From Rhodococcus erythropolis NBRC 15567 (GTDB lineage Bacteria > Actinomycetota > Actinomycetes > Mycobacteriales > Mycobacteriaceae): a stretch of DNA of 64,000 nt. The notes beneath the pieces are model-generated. The model ran no database searches. It was given only the letters and a program-made list of their open reading frames with translations, and had not been told where the DNA came from. The stretch covers positions 744,001-808,000 of the forward strand of contig NZ_BCRM01000001.1 in assembly GCF_001552595.1 (NCBI RefSeq), given 5' to 3'. Both the position numbers and the translations under genes were made by a program. Below, in pieces: positions 17,782 through 26,149 of the stretch; position 1 is the first letter of the stretch, and every line of letters begins with the position of its first letter.

Positions 17782-19149
17782 GTGTCCAAGATCCTGGCTC
17801 GTCCCCCCGTGAACTCGCAGTTGCACCCGATTTCGGGCCGTTCCGGGCTGCCTCTCGTCGGGCACGCTCTTGCATACATCCGCGATCCACTCGCATTGAT
17901 GCAAGAGAACTGGGATCGATACGGCGAGGTCTCTTGGTTCTCGATGGTCGGTCGGCAGTGGATCGCTGTTCTCGGACCCGACGCGTGCCAGGAAGTGCTG
18001 CAGAACAAAGATCGGGCTTTTGTGAACAGCGACGGCTGGTCGGTGCTTATCGGCCCCTTTTTTCACGGTGGGCTGATGCTTCTCGATTCGGAAGAACATC
18101 TACGACACCGTCGAATTATGCAGCAGGCGTTCACTCGGACGCGGATCGAGAAGTCTGTCGACGTTCTCAATCCGGCAATCGACTCGGCGCTCGACACATG
18201 GACCCCCACTGACGGATTTCGTGCATACACAGCGCTGAAGACACTCACCCTCGATCTTGCCACCGACATCTTCATGGGCGGTGCGGAAGGAAGTACCGAA
18301 AGCGAAATATCTTCGGTGAAAAAGGCTTTCGTGGATTGTGTGCAGGCGGCTACTTCTCTGGTCCGCTACCGCGTGCCGGGGACCAGATGGAAGCGAGGAC
18401 TCGACGGCCGCCGGGTCCTGGAAGACTTCTTTCGTCGCTACCTACCGGCGCGTCGAGCTCGCGCAACCGATGATCTGTTCTCCGTGCTCTGTCACATCGA
18501 ATCCGAAGCAGGACAACGCTTCAGTGACGACGAAGTGATCGACCATATGATCTTCCTCCTGATGGCCGCACACGACACTTCGACGATCACCCTTTCCACG
18601 ATGATGCAATATCTAGGTCAACATCCGAAGTGGCAGGACAGGTGCCGTGCCGAGTCGCTCGCTCTGGGGACCTCGACGCCCAGCTATGCAGATCTCGACG
18701 GCCTGAGCAGCCTTGACCTGGTGATGAAGGAATGCCTCCGACTCGTCTCTCCCGTACCGGTCATGGCGCGGCGAGCGGTCCGCGACACTCAAGTACGGGG
18801 TCACTTCGTGCCTGCGGGAACGTATGTTTCTGTCGCCCCTCACTTCACGCACCACATGGCGCAGTACTGGCCTGATCCCGAGCGTTTCGATCCCGAACGT
18901 TTCGCCGAGAATCGACGCGAAGACAAGGTTCATCGGTACGCGTGGGAACCGTTCGGAGGTGGAGTGCACAAATGCCTGGGAATGCACTTCGCCGGCGCCG
19001 AGATCAAGGCAATCATGCACCACCTCCTCATGCGCTTCGACTGGAACGTCGACGCAGATTACGTCGCTCCGCTCGACTTCACGTCCTTGCCGTTCCCTTC
19101 GGACGGGCAACCTGTCGATCTGCGCCGGCGTCACAGTTCGGTGCGCTGA
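17782..19149 (+). CDS. cytochrome P450, CYP136-like
   Basis: A 455-residue soluble bacterial P450. The I-helix oxygen-activation motif AAHDTST is near residue 262, the ExxR of the K-helix is E317-R320, and the haem-binding loop is FGGGVHKCLGMHFA with the thiolate ligand Cys398. The segment IGPFFHGGLMLLDSEEHLRH followed by RRIMQQAFTRTR closely recalls M. tuberculosis CYP136. CYP136 enzymes lie near the sterol/CYP51-like P450s in sequence, but their natural substrate is not settled. The GTG start at 17782 lacks a strong ribosome site. Expression is probably controlled by the divergent TetR through the operator at 17734-17763. Redox partners are not adjacent. Confidence 0.93.
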   Translation: MSKILARPPVNSQLHPISGRSGLPLVGHALAYIRDPLALMQENWDRYGEVSWFSMVGRQWIAVLGPDACQEVLQNKDRAFVNSDGWSVLIGPFFHGGLMLLDSEEHLRHRRIMQQAFTRTRIEKSVDVLNPAIDSALDTWTPTDGFRAYTALKTLTLDLATDIFMGGAEGSTESEISSVKKAFVDCVQAATSLVRYRVPGTRWKRGLDGRRVLEDFFRRYLPARRARATDDLFSVLCHIESEAGQRFSDDEVIDHMIFLLMAAHDTSTITLSTMMQYLGQHPKWQDRCRAESLALGTSTPSYADLDGLSSLDLVMKECLRLVSPVPVMARRAVRDTQVRGHFVPAGTYVSVAPHFTHHMAQYWPDPERFDPERFAENRREDKVHRYAWEPFGGGVHKCLGMHFAGAEIKAIMHHLLMRFDWNVDADYVAPLDFTSLPFPSDGQPVDLRRRHSSVR

Positions 19150-19164
19150 GACCCTACGGCCGAA

Positions 19165-20769
19165 TTACTTCGACGCACGCAATTGGAACTTGAGAACCTT
19201 GCCGGTCGGGGTGCGAGGAAGGTCGAGTGGAAAGACGATGTCGCGGGGAACCTTGTACCCGGCCAGCAATGCACGGGTGTGCTCGACGATGTCTTCGGCG
19301 GAAGCCTGTAATCCCTTGCCCAGCACCACGAATGCCTTCGGGCGCTCGCCCCACTTCTCGTCGGGAACGCCGACGACTGCCACGTCGATCACGGCAGGGT
19401 GACTCATGATCGCCTGCTCCACCTCGACGGTGGAGATGTTCTCACCGCCCGAGATGATGATGTCCTTCGCGCGGTCCTTGAGCTGGATGTAACCGTCGGG
19501 ATGCATGACGCCGAGGTCGCCGGAATGGAACCAACCACCGGCAAATGCTTCGGCGGTCGCGGCCTCGTCACGGTAGTAACCGAGCATCACGTTGTTGCCG
19601 CGGAGCACGATCTCACCCATGGTCTGGCCGTCGGCGGGAACGTCGTTCATCTCGGCATCGACAACGCGAGCATTTTCGGCCTGCACCATGCCGACTCCCT
19701 GACGGGAGAGAAGTGCGGCGCGCTCGGACTGCGGCTTGTCGTCCCAGGCTTCCTGGTACTCGCAGATCGTGTACGGGCCGTATACCTCGGTGAGACCGTA
19801 GACGTGGACGACGGTGACACCGATGTCTTCGAGTTTTCCGATGATCGTCGGTGACGGGGGAGCGCCGGCGGTGGTGATGTGCAAGGCTTCGACCTTGTGG
19901 GCCTGGTCCGCGTCGGCGATGGTGGAGCAGACGGTAGGAGCGCCGCACAGATGCGTCACGCCCAGATTGTCGATGGCGTCCCAGATCGCGTCGGCGCGGA
20001 CCGCGCGCAGGCAGATGTGTGTGCCCGCGGCCTGCGTGACGGCCCAGGGCGTGCACCACCCGTTGCAGTGGAACATCGGCAGAGTCCACAGATACTTCGT
20101 CGCTCCGTCGAAGCCGTTGTGGAATGTCTCGCCGAGCGAGTTCAGGTACGCCCCGCGGTGGGAGTACATGACGCCCTTGGGTTTTCCGGTGGTGCCAGAG
20201 GTGTAGTTGATGGCGATGCACTGCTGCTCGTCGTCGACGCCCCAGTGCAGTGGCTGATCGGTGAGAGCCTGACCTTCGGCAATCAGATCGGCGTACTGCC
20301 CGGTGACGATTCCGGTGGGAACCTCCGGGGACGGGACGGTGGAGTCCGGGATCTCGATGATCTCGCGCAGGCTCGTCACGTTCGCCTTGGACGAGGTGAC
20401 CGAGCCGACGAATTCGGAGTCGACGAACAGGATCGTGGTTCCCGAGTGATCGATGATGTACTCGAGTTCGGGACCGGCGAGGCGTGAGTTAAGGGCGATC
20501 AGGACTCCGCCGGCGAGTGGGACGGCAAAATGCGCGAACAGCATCTCGGGAACGTTCGGCGCCAGGTATGCAACGCGGTCACCGGGCTGAATGCGTTGAC
20601 GCAGGACGCGGGCCAGCGCTGCGACCTCGTCACCGAACTCTCGGTACGTGTAGCTCCGGTCGCCGTGAATGACGGCGGTGCGATCGGGGAACACCGCAGC
20701 GCTGCGCTCGAGAAAGCGCAGCGGACTGAGCGGGGTGTTGTTGGCTGCGAGAGCTGTCGAGACAGACAC
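19165..20769 (-). CDS. medium/long-chain acyl-CoA ligase (AMP-forming)
   Basis: A 534-residue ANL-superfamily adenylate-forming enzyme. Core motifs are YTSGTTGKPKGVMYSHRG (P-loop, A3), VYGLTEVYGP (A5), GWFHSGDLGVMHPDGYIQLK (A7), DRAKDIIISGGENIS (A8) and RTPTGKVLKFQLR with the catalytic Lys (A10). It activates a carboxylic acid to acyl-AMP and then acyl-CoA. The length and the TLPMFHCNGWC segment fit AlkK-like medium-chain ligases. The GTG start at 20769 is preceded by GGAGG. An inverted repeat at 20787-20807 lies in its promoter region. Its stop is 15 bases from the convergent P450 stop. Confidence 0.93.
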   Translation of the reverse strand: MSVSTALAANNTPLSPLRFLERSAAVFPDRTAVIHGDRSYTYREFGDEVAALARVLRQRIQPGDRVAYLAPNVPEMLFAHFAVPLAGGVLIALNSRLAGPELEYIIDHSGTTILFVDSEFVGSVTSSKANVTSLREIIEIPDSTVPSPEVPTGIVTGQYADLIAEGQALTDQPLHWGVDDEQQCIAINYTSGTTGKPKGVMYSHRGAYLNSLGETFHNGFDGATKYLWTLPMFHCNGWCTPWAVTQAAGTHICLRAVRADAIWDAIDNLGVTHLCGAPTVCSTIADADQAHKVEALHITTAGAPPSPTIIGKLEDIGVTVVHVYGLTEVYGPYTICEYQEAWDDKPQSERAALLSRQGVGMVQAENARVVDAEMNDVPADGQTMGEIVLRGNNVMLGYYRDEAATAEAFAGGWFHSGDLGVMHPDGYIQLKDRAKDIIISGGENISTVEVEQAIMSHPAVIDVAVVGVPDEKWGERPKAFVVLGKGLQASAEDIVEHTRALLAGYKVPRDIVFPLDLPRTPTGKVLKFQLRASK

Positions 20770-20786
20770 GGTTCCTCCGAAGGCGA

Positions 20787-20807
20787 CGTGACACGGTTGG
20801 TGTCACG
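20787..20807. promoter_or_regulatory. palindromic operator upstream of the acyl-CoA ligase
   Basis: Perfect 8-bp arms CGTGACAC (20787-20794) and GTGTCACG (20800-20807) flank GGTTG. The site is 18 bases upstream of the ligase start. The core GTGACACGGTTGGTGTCAC matches the core at 13907-13930 apart from the spacing and a few central bases. Confidence 0.62.
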
Positions 20808-20900
20808 GTAGTTGTGATCGGCACTACAAATGGCCTGGATGCACGCTATTGCCCAGTCAAAGGTGCCGCTACCCTCTGAATTGGGTATGTGGAGGTGAGA

Positions 20901-21767
20901 GTGAGCAGGGTACTGAGACCGAGCGACGACGACGCGTTGCGCGCCGAACTGCGTCGACTGCACCCCCGAACCGAGTTGCCGGTTCTGTTCGGCGGTTGTG
21001 TCGACGACCGGTCGCTGACCATCACCGGCTACGTCGGGACTCGTAGCAACATCCTGCGAAATTTGAAGATCGACGCCGAATGCGGACTCGGTGGTCGTGC
21101 GATCGCAGAACAACGACCGGGCGCGGTGCAGGACTACGCGAACTCGTCGCACATCACCCATGACTACGACTACGAAGTGGGCACCGAAGCCATCGAATCC
21201 TTGATGGCAGTCCCGATCGTCGTACGCGGGGTTACTCGCGGAGCGATCTACGGAGGACTGCGCGCCAACCTGCCGATCGGCGACGTGATCGCCGAGACGA
21301 TGATGCGATCGTCGTACGCGTTGGCCCGCGAATTCGAGATTCGCGACGAAGTGGATCGTCGGGTGGCGATGCTCGATACCGCTGCGGTGGAACATGGTTC
21401 GAATCGCGATGCCCAGATATCCGAAGGGTTGACCGAGAGCGTCCTGGCGCTCGGCGAGATCGCGGCGAACCTCGAGGACATGGCTCTCAGCGCGCAGGTC
21501 CTCGCCGTCGAGGCAAAGTTGCGGGCGTTGGCGTCGCCGAAACCTTCCGCGAACACTCCAGTCGCGAACACCGTTGTCCTGTCGCCCCGCGAGCGGGAGG
21601 TGATGGGCTACGTAGCTCTGGGACTGCGCAATGCCGAGATCGCCGAGAGGTTGTCCCTGAGTGTCGAAACGATCAAGACGTACATGCGGAATCTGATGGG
21701 AAAACTCGACGTCCGCAGTCGGCACGAAGCAGTTGTGGAAGCGCGGCGGCAGGGCTTGATTCTGTAA
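20901..21767 (+). CDS. GAF-LuxR-type transcriptional regulator
   Basis: A 288-residue regulator. The N-terminal 150 residues read as a GAF-like sensor (RTELPVLFGGCVDDRSLTIT and GLGGRAIAEQRPGAVQDYAN). The C-terminus is a LuxR/NarL helix-turn-helix at about 228-280: VLSPREREVMGYVALGLRNA, then EIAERLSLSVETIKTYMRNL. It lacks a receiver domain, so it probably senses a small molecule directly. GTG 20901 is chosen because GGAGG at 20891-20895 precedes it by five bases. It is divergent from the acyl-CoA ligase gene, which it may control; an aromatic or fatty acid inducer would fit. Confidence 0.85.
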   Translation: MSRVLRPSDDDALRAELRRLHPRTELPVLFGGCVDDRSLTITGYVGTRSNILRNLKIDAECGLGGRAIAEQRPGAVQDYANSSHITHDYDYEVGTEAIESLMAVPIVVRGVTRGAIYGGLRANLPIGDVIAETMMRSSYALAREFEIRDEVDRRVAMLDTAAVEHGSNRDAQISEGLTESVLALGEIAANLEDMALSAQVLAVEAKLRALASPKPSANTPVANTVVLSPREREVMGYVALGLRNAEIAERLSLSVETIKTYMRNLMGKLDVRSRHEAVVEARRQGLIL

Positions 21768-21881
21768 GGCTGAATCGGTGGGCCGGTCCCGCCAAGCGGA
21801 ATTTCAAAGCTACGCCTTCGCCATGGTTGGTATGACGGACCTCACTATCGGCAGAGTTCGACACGAGTGATGAGGGCATCG

Positions 21882-23309
21882 ATGCAGGATTTGTTCGACA
21901 ACAACGACATGACCGGCCTGGCCGAAGCGATCAAGAGCGGCGACGTCTCCGCCAAGGAAGTTCTCGAGTTCAGCCTGGACAGACTCGACGAGCGCAACCC
22001 GGCAGTCAACGCGGTGATCAGTGAGCGTCGCGAGGAGGCACGCAACGAGGTATCAGGCGGCTTGCCGGAAGGTCCACTGCACGGCGTCCCGTTCGTGATC
22101 AAAGACCTGGGCATGGACGTCGCAGGATTGCCGAGCACCAACGGATCTCGATTGTTCGCCGATGCTGTGGCAGAAAAAGATTCGACGCTCGTGGAGCGGT
22201 ACCGTGAGGCCGGTCTGGTTGTCATCGGCAAGACGAACACCCCGGAGTTCGGTAAGAATGCGAGTACCGAACCTGCGCTGTTCGGGCCTACCCGCAACCC
22301 TTATGCCCTTGATCGTTCACCCGGCGGATCTTCGGGTGGCACGGCTGTATCTGTTGCCGTCGGGATCGTGCCCGGCGGCCATGCCAGTGACGGCGGTGGA
22401 TCGATCCGTATTCCCGCATCGGCCTGTGGCTTGGTAGGCCTCAAGCCCAGCCGTGGACGTACTCCGACGGCACCGGCGCGCACGCTGTTCTCGTCGCCGA
22501 TGAGTGTTCATCACGCACTCACCCGAAGTGTCCGCGACACTGCACTGCTTCTCGATCTTTCCGCCGGGCCGACTGTCGGTGATCCTTACGTGATCCTGGC
22601 GCCGAAGCGGCCGTACGTCGAGGAAGTGGGTGCGGATCCCGGACGGTTGCGGATCGGTCTGAGTAACACTCTTCCTGATGGCACCCCGGTGGACCCGGAG
22701 TGCTCGGCCGTCACAACCAGTGTTGCCGGCCTGCTCGAAGACCTCGGTCACGATGTCACCGAGAGTGCCCCGAACTTTCCGCTCGATGCGCTCACCGCCG
22801 GGCTTTCCGTGTTGATGGGCATTCCGATGACGATCGAGGTCGACGAACGACTCGAGGCCCTGAACCGCGCAATCCGCGACGACGACCTCGAGCCGATGGC
22901 TCGGATGATCTACGACCGCGCGAAGTCCGAAAGTGCGACGAACGTCGTCAAGGCATTGCAGGAACTCGAGCGGGCAGCCCAGGTGATCGGTGCGTTCTTT
23001 GTCGATCACGACCTGTTGCTGACGCCGACGATGGCTCGACCGGCAGCTCCGCTCGGTCTGCTCGATACGGCAAATCCCATGTCGATCTGGGAGCATTCGG
23101 CCGGGTACAGCGGTTTGACCAGTCCGTTCAACAGTTCAGGTCAGCCCGCGATTTCCTTGCCGATGGGTCATGACACGGCCGGCGTTCCTATCGGCGTGCA
23201 GTTGGTGGGTGCGTTCGGGCGTGAAGATTTGCTGATCCGGGTTGCGTCGCAGCTCGAGGTGGCGCGCCCGTGGAGCATTGCCCCGGTGTGGCCGCCCGTC
23301 CCGGCGTAG
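21882..23309 (+). CDS. amidase signature family enzyme
   Basis: A 475-residue amidase of normal family length. The Ser-cisSer-Lys catalytic triad is visible: Lys74 in [11 protein letters not shown], cis-Ser150 in [13 protein letters not shown] and the nucleophile Ser174 in [20 protein letters not shown]. The enzyme hydrolyses a carboxamide to acid and ammonia, but the family is too broad to name the substrate. ATG 21882 has GAGGG five bases upstream and is preferred over GTG 21867 and ATG 21870. It follows the LuxR gene on the same strand after a 114-base gap. Confidence 0.92.
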   Translation: MQDLFDNNDMTGLAEAIKSGDVSAKEVLEFSLDRLDERNPAVNAVISERREEARNEVSGGLPEGPLHGVPFVIKDLGMDVAGLPSTNGSRLFADAVAEKDSTLVERYREAGLVVIGKTNTPEFGKNASTEPALFGPTRNPYALDRSPGGSSGGTAVSVAVGIVPGGHASDGGGSIRIPASACGLVGLKPSRGRTPTAPARTLFSSPMSVHHALTRSVRDTALLLDLSAGPTVGDPYVILAPKRPYVEEVGADPGRLRIGLSNTLPDGTPVDPECSAVTTSVAGLLEDLGHDVTESAPNFPLDALTAGLSVLMGIPMTIEVDERLEALNRAIRDDDLEPMARMIYDRAKSESATNVVKALQELERAAQVIGAFFVDHDLLLTPTMARPAAPLGLLDTANPMSIWEHSAGYSGLTSPFNSSGQPAISLPMGHDTAGVPIGVQLVGAFGREDLLIRVASQLEVARPWSIAPVWPPVPA

Positions 23310-23345
23310 CCCCGGCACCGTCGAAGAGTCGAGAACACCGTACTT

Positions 23346-23364
23346 TTCACCCGTCGAGGGTGAA
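23346..23364. promoter_or_regulatory. 19-bp inverted repeat, copy 1
   Basis: TTCACCC and GGGTGAA (perfect 7-bp arms) flank GTCGA, 70 bases upstream of the DUF6069-like gene. Nearly the same sequence occurs at 29970-29988 before the alkylsulfatase gene. The 19-bp dyad may be a regulator site; the protein that binds it is unknown. Confidence 0.45.
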
Positions 23365-23434
23365 TGTGGGCCGTCCCGAAACGCATACAGTTCGGAAGGA
23401 CAGCCCTATCCGGTATCGGTGAAGGAGTCTCTCG

Positions 23435-23890
23435 ATGAGCCAGTTCCAACCAGACAGTCCGGCGACTCCCGCCGTCAATGCAAAACGACTGTGGGCGGGC
23501 GGGGCCGCAACTGCGCTCGTCGCGGCCCTGGCCGCGGTCGTCGGACTACTGATCGTGCGAGGAATCCTCGACACTCCGGTCATCACACCGGAGCGGATGC
23601 CGGGGAATTCCCAAGCCGGCTCGCTTGCTCTCAGCGCCGCGATCGCAGCGCTGGTCGCTACCGCACTTCTGCATGCGTTGATGGTGTCGACGCCACGTGC
23701 GTCGAACTTCTTCGCGTGGATCGGAATCCTCGCAACGATCGCCACCGCGCTGTGGCCGTTCACGATCGCAGCGACTACCGCATCGCGAGTCGCCAGCGCC
23801 GCAATCTACTTCGTCGTCGGCATCGCGATCGTCTCGTTGCTCACCGGGGTCGCAGGGTCCGCGCAGACCACTCGCCGTATCGGCGTGTGA
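23435..23890 (+). CDS. small four-helix membrane protein (DUF6069-like)
   Basis: A 151-residue integral membrane protein with four hydrophobic segments at about residues 20-45, 63-86, 92-112 and 117-137. It starts MSQFQPDSPATPAVNAKRLW, has few charged residues and ends in a basic tail. I recognise the layout as that of the actinobacterial DUF6069 family, whose function is unknown. ATG 23435 has GGAG upstream. The next gene starts 13 bases after its stop and is also a membrane protein. Confidence 0.75.
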   Translation: MSQFQPDSPATPAVNAKRLWAGGAATALVAALAAVVGLLIVRGILDTPVITPERMPGNSQAGSLALSAAIAALVATALLHALMVSTPRASNFFAWIGILATIATALWPFTIAATTASRVASAAIYFVVGIAIVSLLTGVAGSAQTTRRIGV

Positions 23891-23903
23891 TGGAGTATCG
23901 ACC

Positions 23904-24872
23904 GTGAACGGGGTGGTTCCGCAAGCACAACGGCGCACATTGGCGGAGCTCGACGAAAAGCTCAATTTCTCGGTGGGGGACCGAGATTCGAAGCGATCCG
24001 CCTTCTGGGTGATGCTGACGCTGTCTGCCGTGATCGCCGTGGCCGGTGTCGTGGGCGATTCCACGGCAACCGTCATCGGAGCGATGATCGTCGCTCCCTT
24101 GTCGACGCCGATTCTCGGGGTCGGGCTGGGCATCACAACTGGCCAAGGCGCTTTGGTCGGGCGGAGCCTGGTCTATGTGGTCGGTGGTATCTGCCTCGTC
24201 GTCGTATTGGGTGTCGCGTTCGCTCAGGTATTGCCGAATCCCTCCAACGTGCTGACCAATTCCCAAGTGCTTGGGCGTACTTCGCCGACGTTGATGGACT
24301 TGACGGCGGCACTTGCGACCGGTTTGGTCGGGGCCATCGCGATCGCGCGCAAAGATGTCGGCGACGTACTTCCCGGTGTCGCCATTGCAATTTCGCTTGT
24401 CCCACCGTTGGCGGTGGTAGGTGTCTGTCTCGGCTCGGGGTCACCGAGTTTGGCGGTGGGCGCGTTTGTACTGTTCACATCGAACGTGGTTGCCATGATC
24501 ATCACTGCGACAGGCGTGTTCGTCGCAGCTGGGTACGCGCGCGACGCCGGGATCTTGAAGACGTCGCGGCGGCGGGCATACCTCGTGCTTGCCGCTCTGT
24601 TGATCGTCGTCGCGATTCCGATGGTCGGCAACTCCCTGTCGTCGTTGTGGGCGAGGCAGATCGGGAGCGCGGCGCAACAGTGGCTCGCAGACACTCCGGG
24701 AGCCGAGGTCACCGATGTCACCTGGCAGGGCAGCACCGCCACTATCGACGTGCTCGGCCCGGAAACCCTTCCCCCACTGGATGAACTGGAGGCATCGATC
24801 GACGCACTGATTCCGTGGAACCCGGACGTGCAGATCGTCCATACCGTCGGGACGAGGATCGCGGCGGGGTGA
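23904..24872 (+). CDS. DUF389 family membrane protein
   Basis: A 322-residue integral membrane protein of the DUF389 type. The diagnostic segment is TATVIGAMIVAPLSTPILGV, followed by GLGITTGQGALVGRSLVYVV and AVAIARKDVGDVL-like loops (seen as VGAIAIARKDVGDVLPGVAI). It has six or more membrane helices and a soluble C-terminal domain of about 75 residues. The function of the family is unknown. GTG 23904 is preceded by TGGAG at 23891-23895; the longer open frame upstream lies over the previous gene. It is probably cotranscribed with that gene. Confidence 0.85.
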   Translation: MNGVVPQAQRRTLAELDEKLNFSVGDRDSKRSAFWVMLTLSAVIAVAGVVGDSTATVIGAMIVAPLSTPILGVGLGITTGQGALVGRSLVYVVGGICLVVVLGVAFAQVLPNPSNVLTNSQVLGRTSPTLMDLTAALATGLVGAIAIARKDVGDVLPGVAIAISLVPPLAVVGVCLGSGSPSLAVGAFVLFTSNVVAMIITATGVFVAAGYARDAGILKTSRRRAYLVLAALLIVVAIPMVGNSLSSLWARQIGSAAQQWLADTPGAEVTDVTWQGSTATIDVLGPETLPPLDELEASIDALIPWNPDVQIVHTVGTRIAAG

Positions 24873-24952
24873 GGCTGCGCAAAAGGGGAGGTGAACGTGG
24901 ATTCTGCGCTACACACTGATGAAAAGGTAATGGCCACGGCAGAGGGAGAACC

Positions 24953-26149
24953 ATGCGCATACTGATACTCGGTGGTGACGGATTCTGCGGTTGGCCGAGC
25001 GCTCTGCATCTTTCGGCGCACGAGCATCAGGTGACCATCGTCGACAGTCTTGTTCGTCGTCGAATCGACGACGAACTGCGGGTGCAGTCGCTTACCCCGA
25101 TTTCGACTCTCTCCGAGCGTGTGCGGGCCTGGTCGGAAGTGACCGGCCGAAGAATCGACGTCGTCGAATTCGATCTGGCCCACGAGTACGACGTCTTACT
25201 CGATGTCCTCAGCAAGATTCGTCCGGAGGTGATCGTGCACTTCGCGGAACAGCGCGCTGCTCCGTACTCGATGAAATCGCCGGAACTCAAGCGCTACACC
25301 GTCGACAACAATCTCAACGCAACTCACAACCTGCTTGCCGCGGTGGTTCAGACCGGCCTCGACGCCCATGTAGTTCATCTCGGGACGATGGGCGTCTACG
25401 GATACGAGTCGGTGCCGGTAGATCTGCCCGAAGGCTATCTGACCGTGAGTTACCCGGACCGAGACGGACATCTTCATTCACGCGAAATTCTGTACCCGAC
25501 GGCGCCCGGTAGCGTTTACCACCTCACCAAGTCCTTGGACCAGTTGCTGTTCCAGTTCTACGCACGCAACGACGGCGTGCGGATCACCGACCTCCACCAG
25601 GGCATCGTCTGGGGCACGCAGACGGACGAGACAGCGCTCGATTCCCGATTGATCAACCGCTTCGACTACGACGGTGATTTCGGAACGGTGCTGAACCGCT
25701 TTCTGGTTCAAGCGGCGCTCGGTCATCCCTTGACCGTGCACGGGACCGGAGGGCAGACTCGGGCCTTCATCAACATTCGTGACACAGTGCGGTGCATACG
25801 ATTAGCCGCAGAATCCGGGGACGCCGTCGACGGCCGGGTACGCGTGATGAACCAGGTGACCGAAACTCACCGCGTCTCCGATCTGGCACGCCTGGTCGCC
25901 GAGACGATCGGCGCGCGCATCAGTGAGGTCCCGAACCCCCGCGCCGAGGCTGATGAAAACCTGCTCAGTGCACGCAACGATCACTTGCTCGGCCTCGGTC
26001 TGGAGCCGACTCGGCTGGACGCCGGACTGCTGCAGGAGTCGGTGGAAATCGCACAGAAGTATGCAGATCGGGTCGATGTGAGCCGAATACCGTCCACCTC
26101 GTACTGGAACAGCGCAAGGAGATCATCTGCCGCAGGAGGCGACGCATGA
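24953..26149 (+). CDS. sqdB: UDP-sulfoquinovose synthase homologue (SQD1/SqdB/Agl3 type)
   Basis: A 398-residue extended short-chain dehydrogenase. It begins MRILILGGDGFCGWPSALHL, the Rossmann loop peculiar to SQD1, and continues VTIVDSLVRRRIDDEL, SLTPISTLSERVRAW and VHFAEQRAAPYSMKSPEL. Catalytic residues correspond to Thr145 (LGTMGVYG), Tyr189 and Lys193 (YHLTK). The C-terminal part keeps GIVWGTQTDET, RLINRFDYDGDFGTVLNRF and HPLTVHGTGGQTRAFINIRD. Plant SQD1 and archaeal Agl3 convert UDP-glucose plus sulfite to UDP-sulfoquinovose, and the strong motif match supports the same reaction here. It is the first gene of a three-gene operon and overlaps the next by 4 bp (ATGA). No SqdX-type glycosyltransferase for the sulfolipid SQDG is nearby. 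Confidence 0.85.
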   Translation: MRILILGGDGFCGWPSALHLSAHEHQVTIVDSLVRRRIDDELRVQSLTPISTLSERVRAWSEVTGRRIDVVEFDLAHEYDVLLDVLSKIRPEVIVHFAEQRAAPYSMKSPELKRYTVDNNLNATHNLLAAVVQTGLDAHVVHLGTMGVYGYESVPVDLPEGYLTVSYPDRDGHLHSREILYPTAPGSVYHLTKSLDQLLFQFYARNDGVRITDLHQGIVWGTQTDETALDSRLINRFDYDGDFGTVLNRFLVQAALGHPLTVHGTGGQTRAFINIRDTVRCIRLAAESGDAVDGRVRVMNQVTETHRVSDLARLVAETIGARISEVPNPRAEADENLLSARNDHLLGLGLEPTRLDAGLLQESVEIAQKYADRVDVSRIPSTSYWNSARRSSAAGGDA

